64,000 nt of DNA from Anadara kagoshimensis. Its lineage: Eukaryota > Mollusca > Bivalvia > Arcoida > Arcidae. The stretch is taken from positions 17,353,087 through 17,417,086 of the forward strand of contig CM037870.1 in assembly GCA_021292105.1 (NCBI GenBank), in the 5' to 3' direction. The notes under the pieces were generated by a model, which ran no database searches, had not been told where the DNA came from, and was given only the letters and a program-made list of their open reading frames with translations. Positions 11,440-23,800 of this stretch are shown one piece after another (position 1 is the first letter of the stretch; each line of letters opens with the position of its first letter). The translations under genes were made by a program, and so were the position numbers.

Positions 11440-11760
11440 TTACCTACCTACCTATCCTCTTTATCTCTGTTGGTACATAAGGCCATAACTAGTTCCCTCC
11501 ACTTACCTTTGTCCTGTGCTATATGCTGGGCTTGACCTGGGCTGTATACCTGCTCTTGCAGTTCAGATACGATTGTTCTTTTCCAGGTGGTCAGAGGTCT
11601 GCCAGGTTTTCTCTTACCAGGTGGTGTCCAAGGTAGTGCTAATTTAGGAATGCGTTTTTGTGGCATCCTCAGTACATGTCCTAGCCATCTGAATCGTCTT
11701 CTTTTTAATTTTATTGCAATGGGCTGGCATTTGCGTTTCTTCATCAGATCTTCATTTTGA
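11440..11760 (-). mobile_element. LINE 3' end fragment (non-LTR retrotransposon ORF2 C-terminus)
   Basis: The minus-strand frame 11744-11448 contains RRRFRWLGHVLRMPQKRIPK, GKRKPGRPLTTWKRTI and a C-terminus …KGKWRELVMALC. The order 'RWLGHxxRM … GKRxxGRPxTTWxRT … W' is the standard tail of non-LTR retrotransposon polyproteins after the RT domain. It ends at a short GGTAGGTAGGTA-type run (11439-11452 region), a plausible 3' tail. The RT and endonuclease parts are absent: 5' truncated and dead. Different family from the YIDD RT fragments elsewhere in the window. Confidence 0.85.
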
Positions 11761-12024
11761 ATCTTTTGTTGCCAAAAAATTCCTTGTATTACTGTTTGAT
11801 TTTAGGACAGCGTTAGATAATTTAAATCTCTAATGGTTCAAGGATTTTGATTGGTCAGACCTTGAATTAACTGATTGGCTCTTTCGTCTTGTTGCTATTG
11901 ACGATGAACATAAATATTTGTTTTACTTTGCCATAACTATGGTAATTATATTTGTTCAATGGAAAAGCATCAAATGCACTGATTTGTTATTTTCAAAGAA
12001 TGTAAATTGAATTATAAAAAATTA

Positions 12025-12430
12025 GATTAATTTTGATTTTTGTTACAGATAAATTAAAGAAATGACATTATGTATCTTTGTTAAATTTCTATAATAATAA
12101 TGAAATGTTATTTTATTTTAAGAAATAAAATAAATTTAGATTTTTGTTACAGACAATTTAAAGGTTGATATTTTACGTGCTTTTTATTTTAATAATAAAT
12201 AAAAATAAAAATGAATTACAATTTTTATTCTAATAAATGAAATTAATTTTGATTTTTGTTACAGAAAAAGTAAAGAATTTCACATTTTTACGTTGTAAAT
12301 TTAAAAATAATAATACAGTGAATTTTTATTCCAAGAAATGAAATTAATTTTGATTTTTGTTGTAGAAACAATAAAGAAATTGACATTTTCACGTGTGTTG
12401 AATTTCAATAATTATTATACAGTTCTATTT
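12025..12430 (+). repeat. ~105 bp AT-rich tandem repeat, 4 diverged copies
   Basis: The phrase ttttgatttttgttacaga recurs at about 12031, 12134, 12247 and 12348. Each is followed by a similar paragraph (aaagaaattgacatttt.acg, …aataataata…, …ttattttaagaaatgaaat). No open frame. Each unit start resembles a 3' splice site. Confidence 0.8.
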
Positions 12431-12985
12431 TATATTATATCCACAATGGTTTGATAGTAAAAAGTCAATTTGATACATAAATGTGCAGCGATAGATTATA
12501 TTTTTGTAATTTAAAACAAGATTTTGCCTAGCAATATTACACTTAATTGTAAAGCTGAAAAACATTTATAGCTCATACATAATTTTCAAGCTTATTGCAT
12601 ATTGTCGTTTATCTTAGCAGTTTCTTACACTGACTGTTAAGATAAAAGTGAAAAACTAATGTAAATGATAAATCATGAGTTTAATATATTAGTGGTTTTG
12701 TTTGCTTAAAATTACAACCTTATACAGGTAGTTTCCCCTGGTGAAAAATGACTAAATTTTCCTAATTTCACCATTAAAATTCTTAAAACAACACCGATAT
12801 ACTAGTAAATTAAATTTAGTTGTCCTTACCCACAAAATATTAGATGTTTAAACAACTTTACATCTTTGTATTTGGGATCCTAAGCTATTGCAAGCATGTC
12901 ATAATGCAATTTGCTGTTTTTCCAGAACTTCAAACTTTCAAAATTTTAAAGGCGGGAGGTAGTTTTTTTTTTTTTTTAAAAATCA
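12431..12985. other. No feature recognised
   Basis: AT-rich, no shared repeat or gene seen; ends in a T-run (12963-12978) just before an RT-element end. Confidence 0.45.
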
Positions 12986-12987
12986 CT

Positions 12988-13235
12988 TTATATGTAATCA
13001 AAAACAAACATACTAATCCATGTCTGAATTACAATCCAGATGCAAAGTAAAAACTTTGGAACTGACAAGTTAGGTTAGACACGTGAACTTCCACCAGGGA
13101 GGTGAGGCCGGGTGCTCTGGATGGGTAAGCACCTCCTGTTTAGCTAGCTACACCTGCCACGTGTGTAATCAAAATTGTATGAAAGGAACATGGAATTATG
13201 AGACGTCAAATATATCCAGGACAATGCTTAGTCAA
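12988..13235 (-). mobile_element. 5'-truncated RT element (tail and last codons)
   Basis: Starts with the shared 3' end (aaaacaaacatactaatcca on the plus strand), then tctgaattacaatccagatg, cacctcctgtttagctagct and the end of the coding part (ttatgagacgtcaaatatat ccaggacaat). Truncated after about 250 bases. It faces the copy at 13600-13985. Confidence 0.85.
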
Positions 13236-13599
13236 TTCTAACATACGTAAAATTTAACCGAGTAATTTTATGTATCGCTAAAAGTTTGAAAATTTTAGAT
13301 TTAATACGTTTTTGTGTACAACGTCAAGCAATGTATAACAAAAAGGATATTCAAACTTTTGCAAGCATTCCTTTCTTCTGATCCATGTCTTAAACGGGAA
13401 ATCTAACATCTTAATGTTCTTTCCTAGTGGAAGTTTATGTTTTTAACTTGTTCTGTCAGTTTTCAAAGTTTAAACTTGGCTTTCGGGAATGTGATTAAAA
13501 AAAGGAAAGGTACGTTTGTGTTTTATTGTTGGTGAGTTTGCTTTTCTCAAAATTGATAAAATTGTCAATAACTAGAAATTACATGGAAACTAATGAAAC

Positions 13600-13985
13600 C
13601 ATATATAGAACGTAATTTAACGCTATATGTGCTACAAGAAGGTGTTGCTTGCAATAAATTGTTGACTCGGGTATATTGCGAGCTTAGGCTTAGCAAAACC
13701 CTGAAAAAGTTTTATGAGCGTCATCACAGTATTGTTGATAAGTTTGATGCCTCTGTGTTCAGGATTGCCCTGGATATATTTGACGTAACATAGTTCCATG
13801 TTCCTTTTACACACGTAACGGGTGTAGCTAGCTAAACAGGAGGTGCTTACCCTTCCGGAGCACCCGGCCTCATTTTACTGGTGGAAGTTCACGTATCTAA
13901 CCCGACTTATCAGTTCCAAAGTTTTTGACTTTGCTTCTTGATTGTGATTCGGACTTGGATTAGTATGTTCGTTTTTTATTATGAC
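13600..13985 (+). mobile_element. 5'-truncated RT element
   Basis: The plus-strand frame has LLTRVYCELRLSKTLKKFYERHHSIVDKFDASVFRIALDIFDVT and stops at 13793. The shared tail follows: gtagctagctaaacaggagg, cttccggagcacccggcctc, gtggaagttcacg, gattgtgattcgg, ending gtatgttcgttttttatt at 13979. Confidence 0.85.
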
Positions 13986-15160
13986 AATCCTCTATCTAAC
14001 TAGCCTATATACTTGCATTCCGACGCTGTATAGTTTTATATAGACAATGATGAGTCCATCCTAAAGCTATAATAAAACTTGTGAAAGGAACATGGACCTA
14101 TGGGATGTAACATTTTTCATCAGTGGTGTAACGATTTCCTTTGCTACACCATTGACAGTTACACCACTAACGTATTGGATGTAAAACTTGAATTGAGGCG
14201 TTATGGACTGTCAGGGACTTGCTGGCAAGTGATGTGTGTAAAGTGAATTCGTTTTCTAATCTTTCTGTGATGGCATGTCTTTCTATTTATACATTAAACA
14301 TATGATAATCATGTTACACAATTGAAATACACTAATTTGTATTACCCCAACTGTACTTCTCTTTATGACATGTGTTCCATATGTTTAAATTTTGGCTGTT
14401 ATTAACTTTGTTCAAAACAACAGGAAGTGATGTCATTCTAGTCTGTGGAAAACCCAGACCTCTGCAACTGTATTTATAGAAATTGTTATCCGTTACACCA
14501 TTGACCAACTTTTTATACATGGCTATCTCGGGTCGTAAATTTTATTCACAAAGACTGATTTAAGTTTATTTACTGAAAATGTAAAAAACTAAATAGTCTC
14601 TAACTAATGATATAATTTTTATTGCTGAGATTTTTTGTAATATTGAAGATATTTCATATTAAAGCAGGTGTTCAATTTTATTGACATTGTTATATGCTGG
14701 TTTTTTATCAAAACCTGGTGATTTTTTTTCTAAAATACAATTATCTATGGAAGTTTTATATTGTATAATATAGCTGAGCTACTAAAACATGCAACAAGAC
14801 TGGGTTTGGTCTGAAATAACGTATTTATTGTTTACCACACACTACTGACACAAAAGGCTGCATTTTTTTATAATGACCCATATGAATATTCCTAATGAAA
14901 GGTCAAACAGACAGGTCAATGTTGTTTGCCTATACCCCGCTTTTACAACTCAATAAAATTTTAAAGTTGACCATCAAAAGATTTACTTTGGACAAAGATG
15001 CCCAAGTATATGATTGCTGAAGTATGATTTTTGAGCATTACAAGCGGATAAAATAATTTTGCAAACCTTATTTTTTAAGTCAAGGAGTTCAAATGCACAT
15101 TTGAAATCTCTAGCAGTACAAAGCGGACACATGGTTTCTGAGAAGTAAATATATGATGTT
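13986..15160. other. Gene-free stretch
   Basis: No gene. 14875-14960 (catatgaatattcctaatga…ggtcaaacagacaggtcaat) resembles 36285-36345, showing another low-copy dispersed repeat. The rest is unremarkable AT-rich sequence. Confidence 0.45.
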
Positions 15161-15179
15161 TTACTAAGTGCAGTATTTT

Positions 15180-15400
15180 ATATTAATGCTGTTGCACGCC
15201 TTAGTTAAGATTGTTTCATCTGGGCGGTCAGTTTTTGGATGAATGAGGACACCAAAGTGTGAAGAGAAACCACTGACTTCCGCAAGCAAACTCACAAACG
15301 TCTTCGAACATTCTCTGCCCATGTGGTATTTGAAACTAGGCTGTGAGAGACATTGTGATCTATACGCACACAAGATCACTGGGTTACCAATGCCCTGATG
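15180..15400 (-). mobile_element. SINE-like repeat (family 2), diverged
   Basis: Shares with 48425-48585, 50886-51125 and 52326-52520 the order: …gaggaaacc.aagtg…gagaaaaccac…, …gcaagcaaactcacaaac…, …gtggtatttgaaactaggc-type (B-box-like on the minus strand). No intact promoter boxes here. Confidence 0.55.
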
Positions 15401-15744
15401 TTTTATGAATAACATTCCAAATAAAATTCTTCTTGTCTCAATACTTGCATTGCAAACAAATGCCTTCTTAAGTAAGCAATTCTACATTGTCCAAGTGTTG
15501 GTTTCAAAGAAAATTAACCTTGTGTTTGAAATATTTACTACACTATTTTAATACTTACAATGAACAAATAAAATAAACATTTAACAATAACAGCCAACAT
15601 TTGAAAATATAACAGATATTATATGCAATATATATCTGCAATGAATTACATGTATATCGTAAACGAACAGATTTACGATTCAACTATTTGCACATTATAT
15701 ATGATATGTATTTGAAATAAGATTACCATTTAATAATACAAGCT

Positions 15745-16765
15745 ATGATGATAAAACGTGATGACTTCAATTTTTCTATTTTCAACTTACCTTTTGTATG
15801 TAACAATATATCTGCTTCTCCGGTTTATTGTATATTTATAGTACATTATGGTTCAGGGATATTCCAAGCCTAGGGTTATCAAGAATTACAAAAAAATATG
15901 GTATTCTTGGAAATATAGAGGATCTTAGACGAGTGGGGGTTTAATATGAAATTTATTAAATGAGTTTAATAATTAAATATGCCACGAGCCTTGGCGACTG
16001 GCATATTTAATTATTGAACGAGTTTAATAAATTTCATATTAAACCCTCGCGAGTCTAAGATTCTATATATCACATAACTCAAAATACCGAGGCATAATGA
16101 CATGTACATATTATTTGATGTCATATAGAAACAGACGATTTCTATCTAGGTCAGACAAATCACCTCCAAATTAACTGCGCAAGTAAGAATATAGTTCTAT
16201 ATTCTGGTTACAGTAAAAGTAAATTAATCACCTAGAAAAAAAGACATAATCAGTATGTAAGTTTAAATCATAATATTTTTCCGAGTGCAACAAAATTATT
16301 TTTCAAAGAATCGGAAAGTCTTCAAAAGTCTAAAAATAAACAACAGACTCACACAGTTTTCATATGACGTCATTAGGCACGACCACTACGTAAATCAGAA
16401 ACGTGATAACTGATTACGTCACAATCAACTGATATTACATGGGTACCTGCGTAATACGAAAAATATTACACCGTTTTATTCCATCAATAAACAGGAGGGT
16501 TATGTGATATATATGATATCCTATACTTCCATGTCCCTTTTATTCTAATTTTTATTTCACACATGGCGGGTATAGGCCAAAAACAGGATGCGCTTACCCT
16601 TCTGGAGCACCCCACCTCATTTTCTTGGTGGAAGTTCGCGTGTTTTGCCTAAATTTTCAAATTTACAAAGTTTTTACGTTTTTAACATGTTTTTTTATTA
16701 ATTTGTTTGTTTTTTGTTTTGAATAATGAACTGAAAATTGATTGGTATGTTTATTTTTGATTAAC
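15745..16765 (+). mobile_element. RT element split by a nested foldback insertion
   Basis: Left part 15745-15900 reads gataaaacgtgatgacttca…ggttcagggatattccaagc…ttatcaag, i.e. the DKRDDF…QGYCKP…IK region. Right part 16525-16765 reads cttccatgtcccttttattc…cacacatggcgggtatag…cttctggagcacc…gtatgtttatttttgatt, i.e. coding end plus tail. Between them is about 620 bases of unrelated palindromic DNA, so a later element inserted into this copy. Confidence 0.75.
15914..16068. repeat. Long hairpin: 70 bp inverted arms, short loop
   Basis: Arms 15914-15983 and 15999-16068 pair almost throughout (…cttagacgag…/…gcgagtctaag…; tttaatatgaaatttattaa with its complement; aattaaatatgcca with tggcatatttaatt) around a 15-base loop. 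Further out, tatatatcacataactc (about 16063-16080) recurs inverted at 16497-16514, suggesting the ends of a larger non-autonomous element (about 15905-16515). Confidence 0.85.
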
Positions 16766-16769
16766 ATAT

Positions 16770-18130
16770 ATTATACAATAGATCATTAGCCAATAAAGTG
16801 AAGAAAAAACAGCTAACATTTAAAATATTTACCACGCTTTACACATTGCATGTATAACTATATAATATACACTAAAGTGTAAGCCGTGTTACAACACAAA
16901 TGCAGAAACATTCGAAATATTTAACACATCATATATGAAGTCAATTGAGTTAAAACATAAAAAAATTACAGCTAGCATTCATGATATACAATGGGTATTT
17001 TACAACTTTTGAGCAATAGCAATATTACTCTGATATTTATTCACATAATAAACATTGGATATTCAACACCCACACTACCTTATATATAACAGCAATATTT
17101 ACAATGGATGGTAAAGCATTTGAAGAAAAATAGAGCTACCATTATACAAAATTAGCAGAATCTATACATTTAATCCTTAAACATTTCACAAAAATAAAAC
17201 AATCATTTGGAACTTAAAAAATGGTGTACAGTAGATTGTAAACAAATACAGTAACATTTGAAATATTTAACACATCATATATGAAGTCAATGGGGTTAAC
17301 ACAAATTAAATAGTAGCATTCGTGACATTCAGCACATGATATACAATTGGAAATTTACAATTTAACCAACAATGCAAGAGCACTCATTAGTAATTAGTGA
17401 ATCTTCAACACTCAAGTGTAAATACACTACCTCATGTATAATATACAATGAATGGTAAAACATTGGAAGAAACATACAGCTACCATTATGAAAAATGAAC
17501 ATAAACTGTACGTTGTGAATAATAATAAATCAAACGCATTTTTTCAACAACGTTAACATTTTGAAATAATATAGAAACATAATCTTTACATTTAATCCTT
17601 AAACATTTCACAAAAATAAAACCAGCATTTAGAACTGTAAAAAAAATGATATATAATAGATATTTAACCATATAGCACAATACATCAACAGCTATGATTT
17701 GAATAATTGACACGTGATAAACAATGGCAATGGATGTCTAAAACAGTTAGCCGTTTAAATATTTAACATATAATACATAATGAATCTTTTCAGAGTTGAC
17801 TGCCGATTTTGCCTGGTTTATTACTTGATAACCCGAGAGAAAAGACAGTCAATTCTTATATTTCAAATCGATATACGAATTTTTTATGTTTCCAAAAAGA
17901 CATTTACGAATGATGTTATCTAGACATGAAACAGCCGAACAGTCATTGCCTAGATTTCAAATTTACTTCCAGCATCACTACAAATATTTCACACATGGTA
18001 TACACTAGATTTAAAGAATTTCACATCAATATAACAGATATTGGAAAACATTTACTTGAAAATATAACGTACAATTCACAACATATGTGTAACTATCTTG
18101 CAAATCATCTGAAAACTTTAACACATAACA
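16770..18130. repeat. Diverged low-complexity repeat field
   Basis: Short phrases such as catttgaaatatttaacac, atgatatacaatg and tggtaaaacatt recur at irregular spacing. One larger pair (16895-17140 and 17236-17480) shares gaaatatttaacacatcata tatgaagtcaat. This looks like an old, eroded tandem repeat. No gene. Confidence 0.5.
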
Positions 18131-19217
18131 CGGAATTGGTGGTTACTGTAAATGTATCTCATTTCGCGTGTATTTTTTTCGCTGTATTGAATATTTAGAC
18201 ATTCGCGTAGTCGAATTTTCGCATTTTTAAATATGCTCTATAACATTATAAGTACAATATAATATTCGCTTTGTATTAATTTTCGCGCAAATGACAGCAA
18301 AATAAGTTTTACTTTCGCATATTAGATTTGCGATTTTAGAATGGATTTTTAAACCTACGTTTGTGGTTGATTTTATGAGAAAATTTCTGAAAAACGCATT
18401 AAAACGGAAAACGATCACGTGTAAAAGAATTTATAACACTTGATTTATTAAGGAACTACTGTTTTACTACTGTGTTACTACCGTAACAAAAAACACGTAA
18501 TTATACAATAGATAAATCATCTAAAATGTCACTTTTCTTTAGATTTCTTCGACTCCAATGGACTCGAGTAATTCATATGAGTTTCAATATGTAAGTGCAC
18601 TTATTCTCTCATAAGTTATATTAGTGTCTATAAGTTACCAAGTGAGAAGCAATTTATTATTACTAGTATTATTTGGTTCAAATGTATCACATTTTTGTTA
18701 CGAAAAACGTTCAAAGTTCCTTGCAATATTTCTAAATATTTTTAAATTGAGACTTTCAAAGATTTCAGTCGAAAACTGTCTAATCTTTTAGATCATGAAA
18801 TGAAATTAAAGGTCATAATCGCAAAATATATATTGTAAAGATATAACAAACTTATCGATGTTAATGAAAAGGAGATCTAAATCTACAAACGAAATCGTTC
18901 TTCGTTAACGCGTTTGATATCGTTATCAAGAATATTAATGAAATTATGTACATATTACCAATAAAACGCTTGAGGACAAAATTTCGAGAAAAAGCAGCTA
19001 TTTTGTAAATATAAATGGTTATTATAGTAAATTGATTATAAAACATAGTAAATGTATATCATATTATGTTGATGAAAGCAGTTACAATTTGATGGAATAA
19101 TAAAATCCCAAAATTAGTTTTGATTAACATGTCGTAGGTTTACCTTAAGCAATCTGATTTCTCGAAATTGATAGAAAAACAAAATCCCAAGTTTAGTTTT
19201 GCAAACCGATTTAATTT
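18131..19217. other. 3' flank of the GPCR gene; MITE-like 'ttcgcg' segment
   Basis: 18144-18420 holds several ttcgc/gcgaa phrases (tactgtaaatgtatctcatt, attttcgcgcaaatgac) similar in style to 35590-35815, so probably a MITE family. The remainder is the presumed 3' untranslated and flanking region of the minus-strand receptor gene; no clear polyadenylation signal was fixed. Confidence 0.4.
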
Positions 19218-20810
19218 TCACTGTGTATCAGATAAATCTGTATTTGAATTTCGCTTTACTTGGTTATGCCGAAAAAGAGAGTCAATTGTAGAAACAGTAC
19301 TTAGGGTTTTGCTCTGTTTTAATACTTTAAATTTATATTTTACTTGTCTTGAAATGAGGAGAGATACGCTAAACAAAAACCCATGAGAACCTGCCAAGAA
19401 AATAAATACAATTCGAAGTATATCTTGGTCTGTTGCCTCTGCAATTATTCCTAACAGCCATGACAAGCCCGAGAATATACAAAATCTGATATATACTGGC
19501 CAATAAGAATGGGTTCCGATTTCTGCTGAATGACCTTCGATGCTTTGTTGAAATGTATATATTTTACATCCTGCAACGAGCAAAACAAAGACATTGACAA
19601 GGATTGATATGGAAATAGGACCAATGAAAACCACAATATTTACTGGGAAAATAGACGGAAAACAAACGTTAGTAGCATATCCTATTTGATAGCTGTTGGT
19701 TATGTCTAAGATTGCAGATGGAATCACAATAATAAAGGGGATGCCATAACCTATAACGTAGTTATAAATGGGGACATGACTTGCCGACTGCATATTTGGA
19801 TTTTTGTTAAGCTTCATCATTGCTTTTAAAAGTGTAATTGTATATGTGGTCATCCAAGTAAAACAACATAACCAAACATAATGAGATAAAATTCCCACAA
19901 TGAGACAAACCATGTGATAATCATTGGCGCCAAAACCAAACATGAAAAACAGATGTGAAAAGAGCATACTTATCATAAAATGTTCGCACACTTTTCCAGC
20001 AACATTGTTTGACAAATTTAAACATTTATGAAGTATCAATGTAGCAAGGAGGAAAAGGGAGGAAAAGCCCATGGTAACAAAAGACAAAATAATTTGAATG
20101 TTTTGCAAGTCACCATTGTCTGTTTCTTTATAGAATCGCTTCCATACGGTTGTATTTACGGAATATGAAATACTTAAGAGTTTAAAACTGTTGATTTTAT
20201 CTAGAGCATCACTTTCATTCTGTACAGAGGATGCAATTACTTCTAAGAAATCGGGTATTCTTTTTACTTTTGGTTTAACTTCTCTCAGTTCTTCCCGCAC
20301 TTTGATTTCAAATTGTTTGGCTTTGATGATATATCGTATCTGCGAAAGACAATTTGTAAATGTAACACTTGGTGGCCTCTGAACCAAGGTTGGGTCATAT
20401 TTAAATGTTGTCATACTGTATTTCTGGGGGTCTGATTTATCTTTCTCAATGTAAGTCCAATTCATACGTTTAAGATCTTGATAAAAAAGTGACAACTCCT
20501 GTAGAGATACAGTTTCGTTAATTGAGAAAAAGTAAACAAGATTTATAATATGACAAATAGATGAATTCGAGCAAGGAAAAGATGTATTTGTATCGTAAAT
20601 ACGCTTATAGTGGCACTGCCCGTTAAAACCTGTGTCTCTGTGCTTCATAGCTTTGATCAACTTCTCCCAAGGTATGAATAGATTAATAAGTACATTAGCC
20701 AAACCCATCACTCTGAACGATATATCGTTAATTAAAGAGGCATTCGTTAATAGCTTCAAATTTACTTCTAGCTCACTATTTCCAATCACAGCATCAAAAC
20801 TGCACGACCC
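19218..20810 (-). CDS. GPCR final exon (stalk and seven-helix domain)
   Basis: 530 codons plus stop. Hydrophobic segments in order: TM1 IILSFVTMGFSSLFLLATLI, TM2 MISMLFSHLFFMFGFG, TM3 CLIVGILSHYVWLCCFTWMT, TM4 YVIGYGIPFIIVIPSAIL, TM5 VVFIGPISISILVNVFVLLV, TM6 FCIFSGLSWLLGIIAEA, TM7 IVFIFLAGSHGFLFSVSLLI. The Cys at the start of TM3 and the Cys in VCFPS before TM5 could make the usual disulphide. GLSWLLG in TM6 and G-HGFLF in TM7 are secretin/Methuselah-family signatures. The C-tail is short and Ser/Thr-rich. Confidence 0.9.
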   Translation of the reverse strand, partial: GSCSFDAVIGNSELEVNLKLLTNASLINDISFRVMGLANVLINLFIPWEKLIKAMKHRDTGFNGQCHYKRIYDTNTSFPCSNSSICHIINLVYFFSINETVSLQELSLFYQDLKRMNWTYIEKDKSDPQKYSMTTFKYDPTLVQRPPSVTFTNCLSQIRYIIKAKQFEIKVREELREVKPKVKRIPDFLEVIASSVQNESDALDKINSFKLLSISYSVNTTVWKRFYKETDNGDLQNIQIILSFVTMGFSSLFLLATLILHKCLNLSNNVAGKVCEHFMISMLFSHLFFMFGFGANDYHMVCLIVGILSHYVWLCCFTWMTTYTITLLKAMMKLNKNPNMQSASHVPIYNYVIGYGIPFIIVIPSAILDITNSYQIGYATNVCFPSIFPVNIVVFIGPISISILVNVFVLLVAGCKIYTFQQSIEGHSAEIGTHSYWPVYIRFCIFSGLSWLLGIIAEATDQDILRIVFIFLAGSHGFLFSVSLLISRQVKYKFKVLKQSKTLSTVSTIDSLFRHNQVKRNSNTDLSDTQ

Positions 20811-23800
20811 CTGCAAGAAAAAAAGAAAAGAAAATATTATCTGTTAATGCAATGAATTCTAAGTATATATATTTAAAGGATGTATCCTTCTTTGAAGTCC
20901 AAAATATCCCTGAATTTACCTTGATTCTCAACCTAAGTTTTGGAATGATATGACGATTAAAGAATGATTATAAAGAAAACCATATCGAAATATCTATTTT
21001 TTCACTAGTGATATGTAAATATAAACACAATTTTATAAAAGAGTTGTATAGTGGCGCAAATGTAGTTTCCTCTCAGTATTGCAGTATTGATATCAATATC
21101 TTTTTAGAAGTAAAACCCATGTCGAAACTATATTCTGGATAATTTTTGTAACAGAGAGTTGAGTTGAGTAATGGTGTTTAACGTCTCATGCAAGAATATT
21201 TCACTTATATCGAGACGTCGCCAACTGTAAGCGAAGGTGCAGAAATTTTGCCTGTGTGTTGCGCTGATGGCATTATACAGCAGGGTTCGTGCCAAGCCTA
21301 CCAAGACACAGGACCTCGTTTATTTTAAGTTCCCATCCGAAGAACTGTGACTTTAATTTCGTAATGCGAAGTGTTTGGAGGAAGAACAGTCACTACCGAC
21401 TTTGGTCAGATCCGGTCGGGGTTCGAACCCACGACCTCCCACTTATGACGCGAGCACATTATCAACTAAACCACCACAGTTGTTTGTACATTATACTTCT
21501 TAACAATATTGTAGCCACGAGCATAAATTTTTTGAGGATCTTGTGTTTGTAGTCTTATATATACCTGAGTAACACTAGTATAATTGTGTACATTGCTTTG
21601 GCGGAAAAGGGAATAAGGGAAATGTCTTTTATAGAAGAATTCATAAACAAAAGATGAACATGTATTTCTTGATAAGGAAGCTTACCCTTCCGGAGCACCC
21701 AGCCTCACTTCCCTGGTGGAAGTTCAAGTGTCTAACCTAACTTGTCAGTTCCAAAGTTTTTACTTTGCTTCTGGATTGTGATTCGGAAATGGATTAGTAT
21801 GTTTGTTTTTGATCATATAATCAAAACTTTAACAAACAGGTGTAAAGCGCAATAACTCCATCGCTGTCGGAAAAGTCAATGCAATAGAAAACATAAAATT
21901 GTAATTAAAATGAAAATTCTTTGAAACTTAAAGTTTAATTGAAAGTGTTTGCTGTGAAAGTAGACCAAAAATCATAATAGATTATTTTACCAATTGACAA
22001 AAATCATTTAAGTATATCAGGGCTCTGCGTTTGTAAACCAATATGATGTTTAAGGATTATTTATGATTTTTCCTTCTAAAATCTATTTCCCGCTGTTTTA
22101 TCATTCTCTCATTTTCTGTGGACAAATTTTATAGGTTCGTAGTTTTATGAACCTATCACTCTTCATTAATGTATTTTGAGAAGGCAAATACTTCAAAGAG
22201 AAAACAAGCAATGAATTGTCTATTTTGATCAAAGTTCATAATTGTTAAACAACGTAATTTTACGGATTGTGTTAATACAAACTAAAACACTGATAAATAA
22301 ACAGAGGTGAAACCAAGTTTAGCTAAACAATATTTATTTGAAAATCAAGGAAAATGTAATGAAACAATTTTACAAATCAGGAACCTGGAACAATACAGGA
22401 GTAAAACTCATATTAACCAGTTTTCTGTGCATCTATAATACATGTATACCAATTTATAAAACATGGCATTATATACAAACAATAAAGTAAAGTATTCAGT
22501 AGAACATTATGAGCATAAAACATTTATATATTTATCAATTAAACGTTCATCATTATTACAAAATTAATTTTGCAGTACTAGACGACCTTTTCAGAATAGC
22601 ATTCCTCATCAGTAGTGCTACGACAAATAAAAAGGGGAAGACCACATAGAGGAAAACGACCGAAAAGGAACGAAATGCCGCCGGATGAACCAGCTTGAAC
22701 AAGGCAAAAACAGTCGCAAAAGGCATGGAAAGATAGCGTTACGGCCTTATGTGCCTTCTGGCGAGGAAAGCATTTTATTATACCTCATTAGAAAAATATG
22801 ATACTATCTGTAATTTGATTGGATCGTTGGATCATGTGATCAGGGTGGAGAACACATCGTGTATCCCTCTGAAAACATCATATCCCACCTCTTCGGAACA
22901 CACCATGACGTCACAATGATATGACGTAATCGATCGAAAATCAGTGACGACGTTCTAGCGTTTGCCTCCGATGAGTTCCGATATGAGAAAAAACAATGAA
23001 TCGGAAAAAGACTGGTGTTTTCGAGCTGTCTTTTTTAACATTTTCTTCTTTTCTGTTTTTCTTATTACCATGGTTATCTTTCGGTAAAATAAACGCCCTC
23101 GGGAAATTTGACTTGTTGCGGGTGAACAAATGTTCATATCTCTCACACAAAGGCAATAAATGTATAAAGGCTAAGGCTAAAGTGAGTGCTACGACAAATA
23201 TTGTTGTAATCCAAGTTTTAAGATGTTTAAATGAGAAAAATAGAAGAAACAAACTTGATTGTAACAGTTCCACGTGAGGCAATACTTCGAACAATAAAAT
23301 GTAACTAAAGTTCTGGGAAATTTAAATATTTAAAATGCTTATTATTTTTATTAATCAAAAACAACATACTAATCCATGTCCGAATCACAATCCAGAAGCA
23401 AAGTAAACACTTTGGATCTGACAAGTTAGGTTAGACACTTGAACTTCCACCAGGGAAGTGAGGCCGGGTGCTCCGGAAGGGTAAGCACCTCCTGTTTAGC
23501 TAGCTACACCAGCCACGTGTGTAATCAAAATTGTGTGAAAGGAACATGGAACTATGAGACGTCAAATATGTCCAGGGCAATCTTGGACACAGAAACATCA
23601 AACTTATCAACAATACTGTGATGATGGCCATAAAACTTTTTGAGGGCCTTGATAAGCCTAGGCTTGCAATATCCCTGAGTCAACAATTTATTTGCAATCA
23701 GCCTACTTCGTTGTACAAAGTTAACAATGTTGATCTGACAATAAAACGTACTGCCTCTTGGGTCAATGAGTTCTTCGGAAATGCTTAGTCCACTAAAAGA

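Noticed and set aside
13632..13814. 60-codon minus-strand frame
   Set aside because: Antisense shadow of the RT-element C-terminus at 13600-13793; similar shadows occur at 23439 and 25146.
17926..18198. 90-codon plus-strand frame
   Set aside because: Falls in the eroded repeat field with the same acatttgaaa/ttaacacat phrases as its surroundings; composition is that of the AT-rich background.
22941..23294. 117-codon minus-strand and 93-codon plus-strand frames over the same bases
   Set aside because: They overlap each other, lie in a receptor intron and show no domain or splice partner; kept only as an unassigned block.
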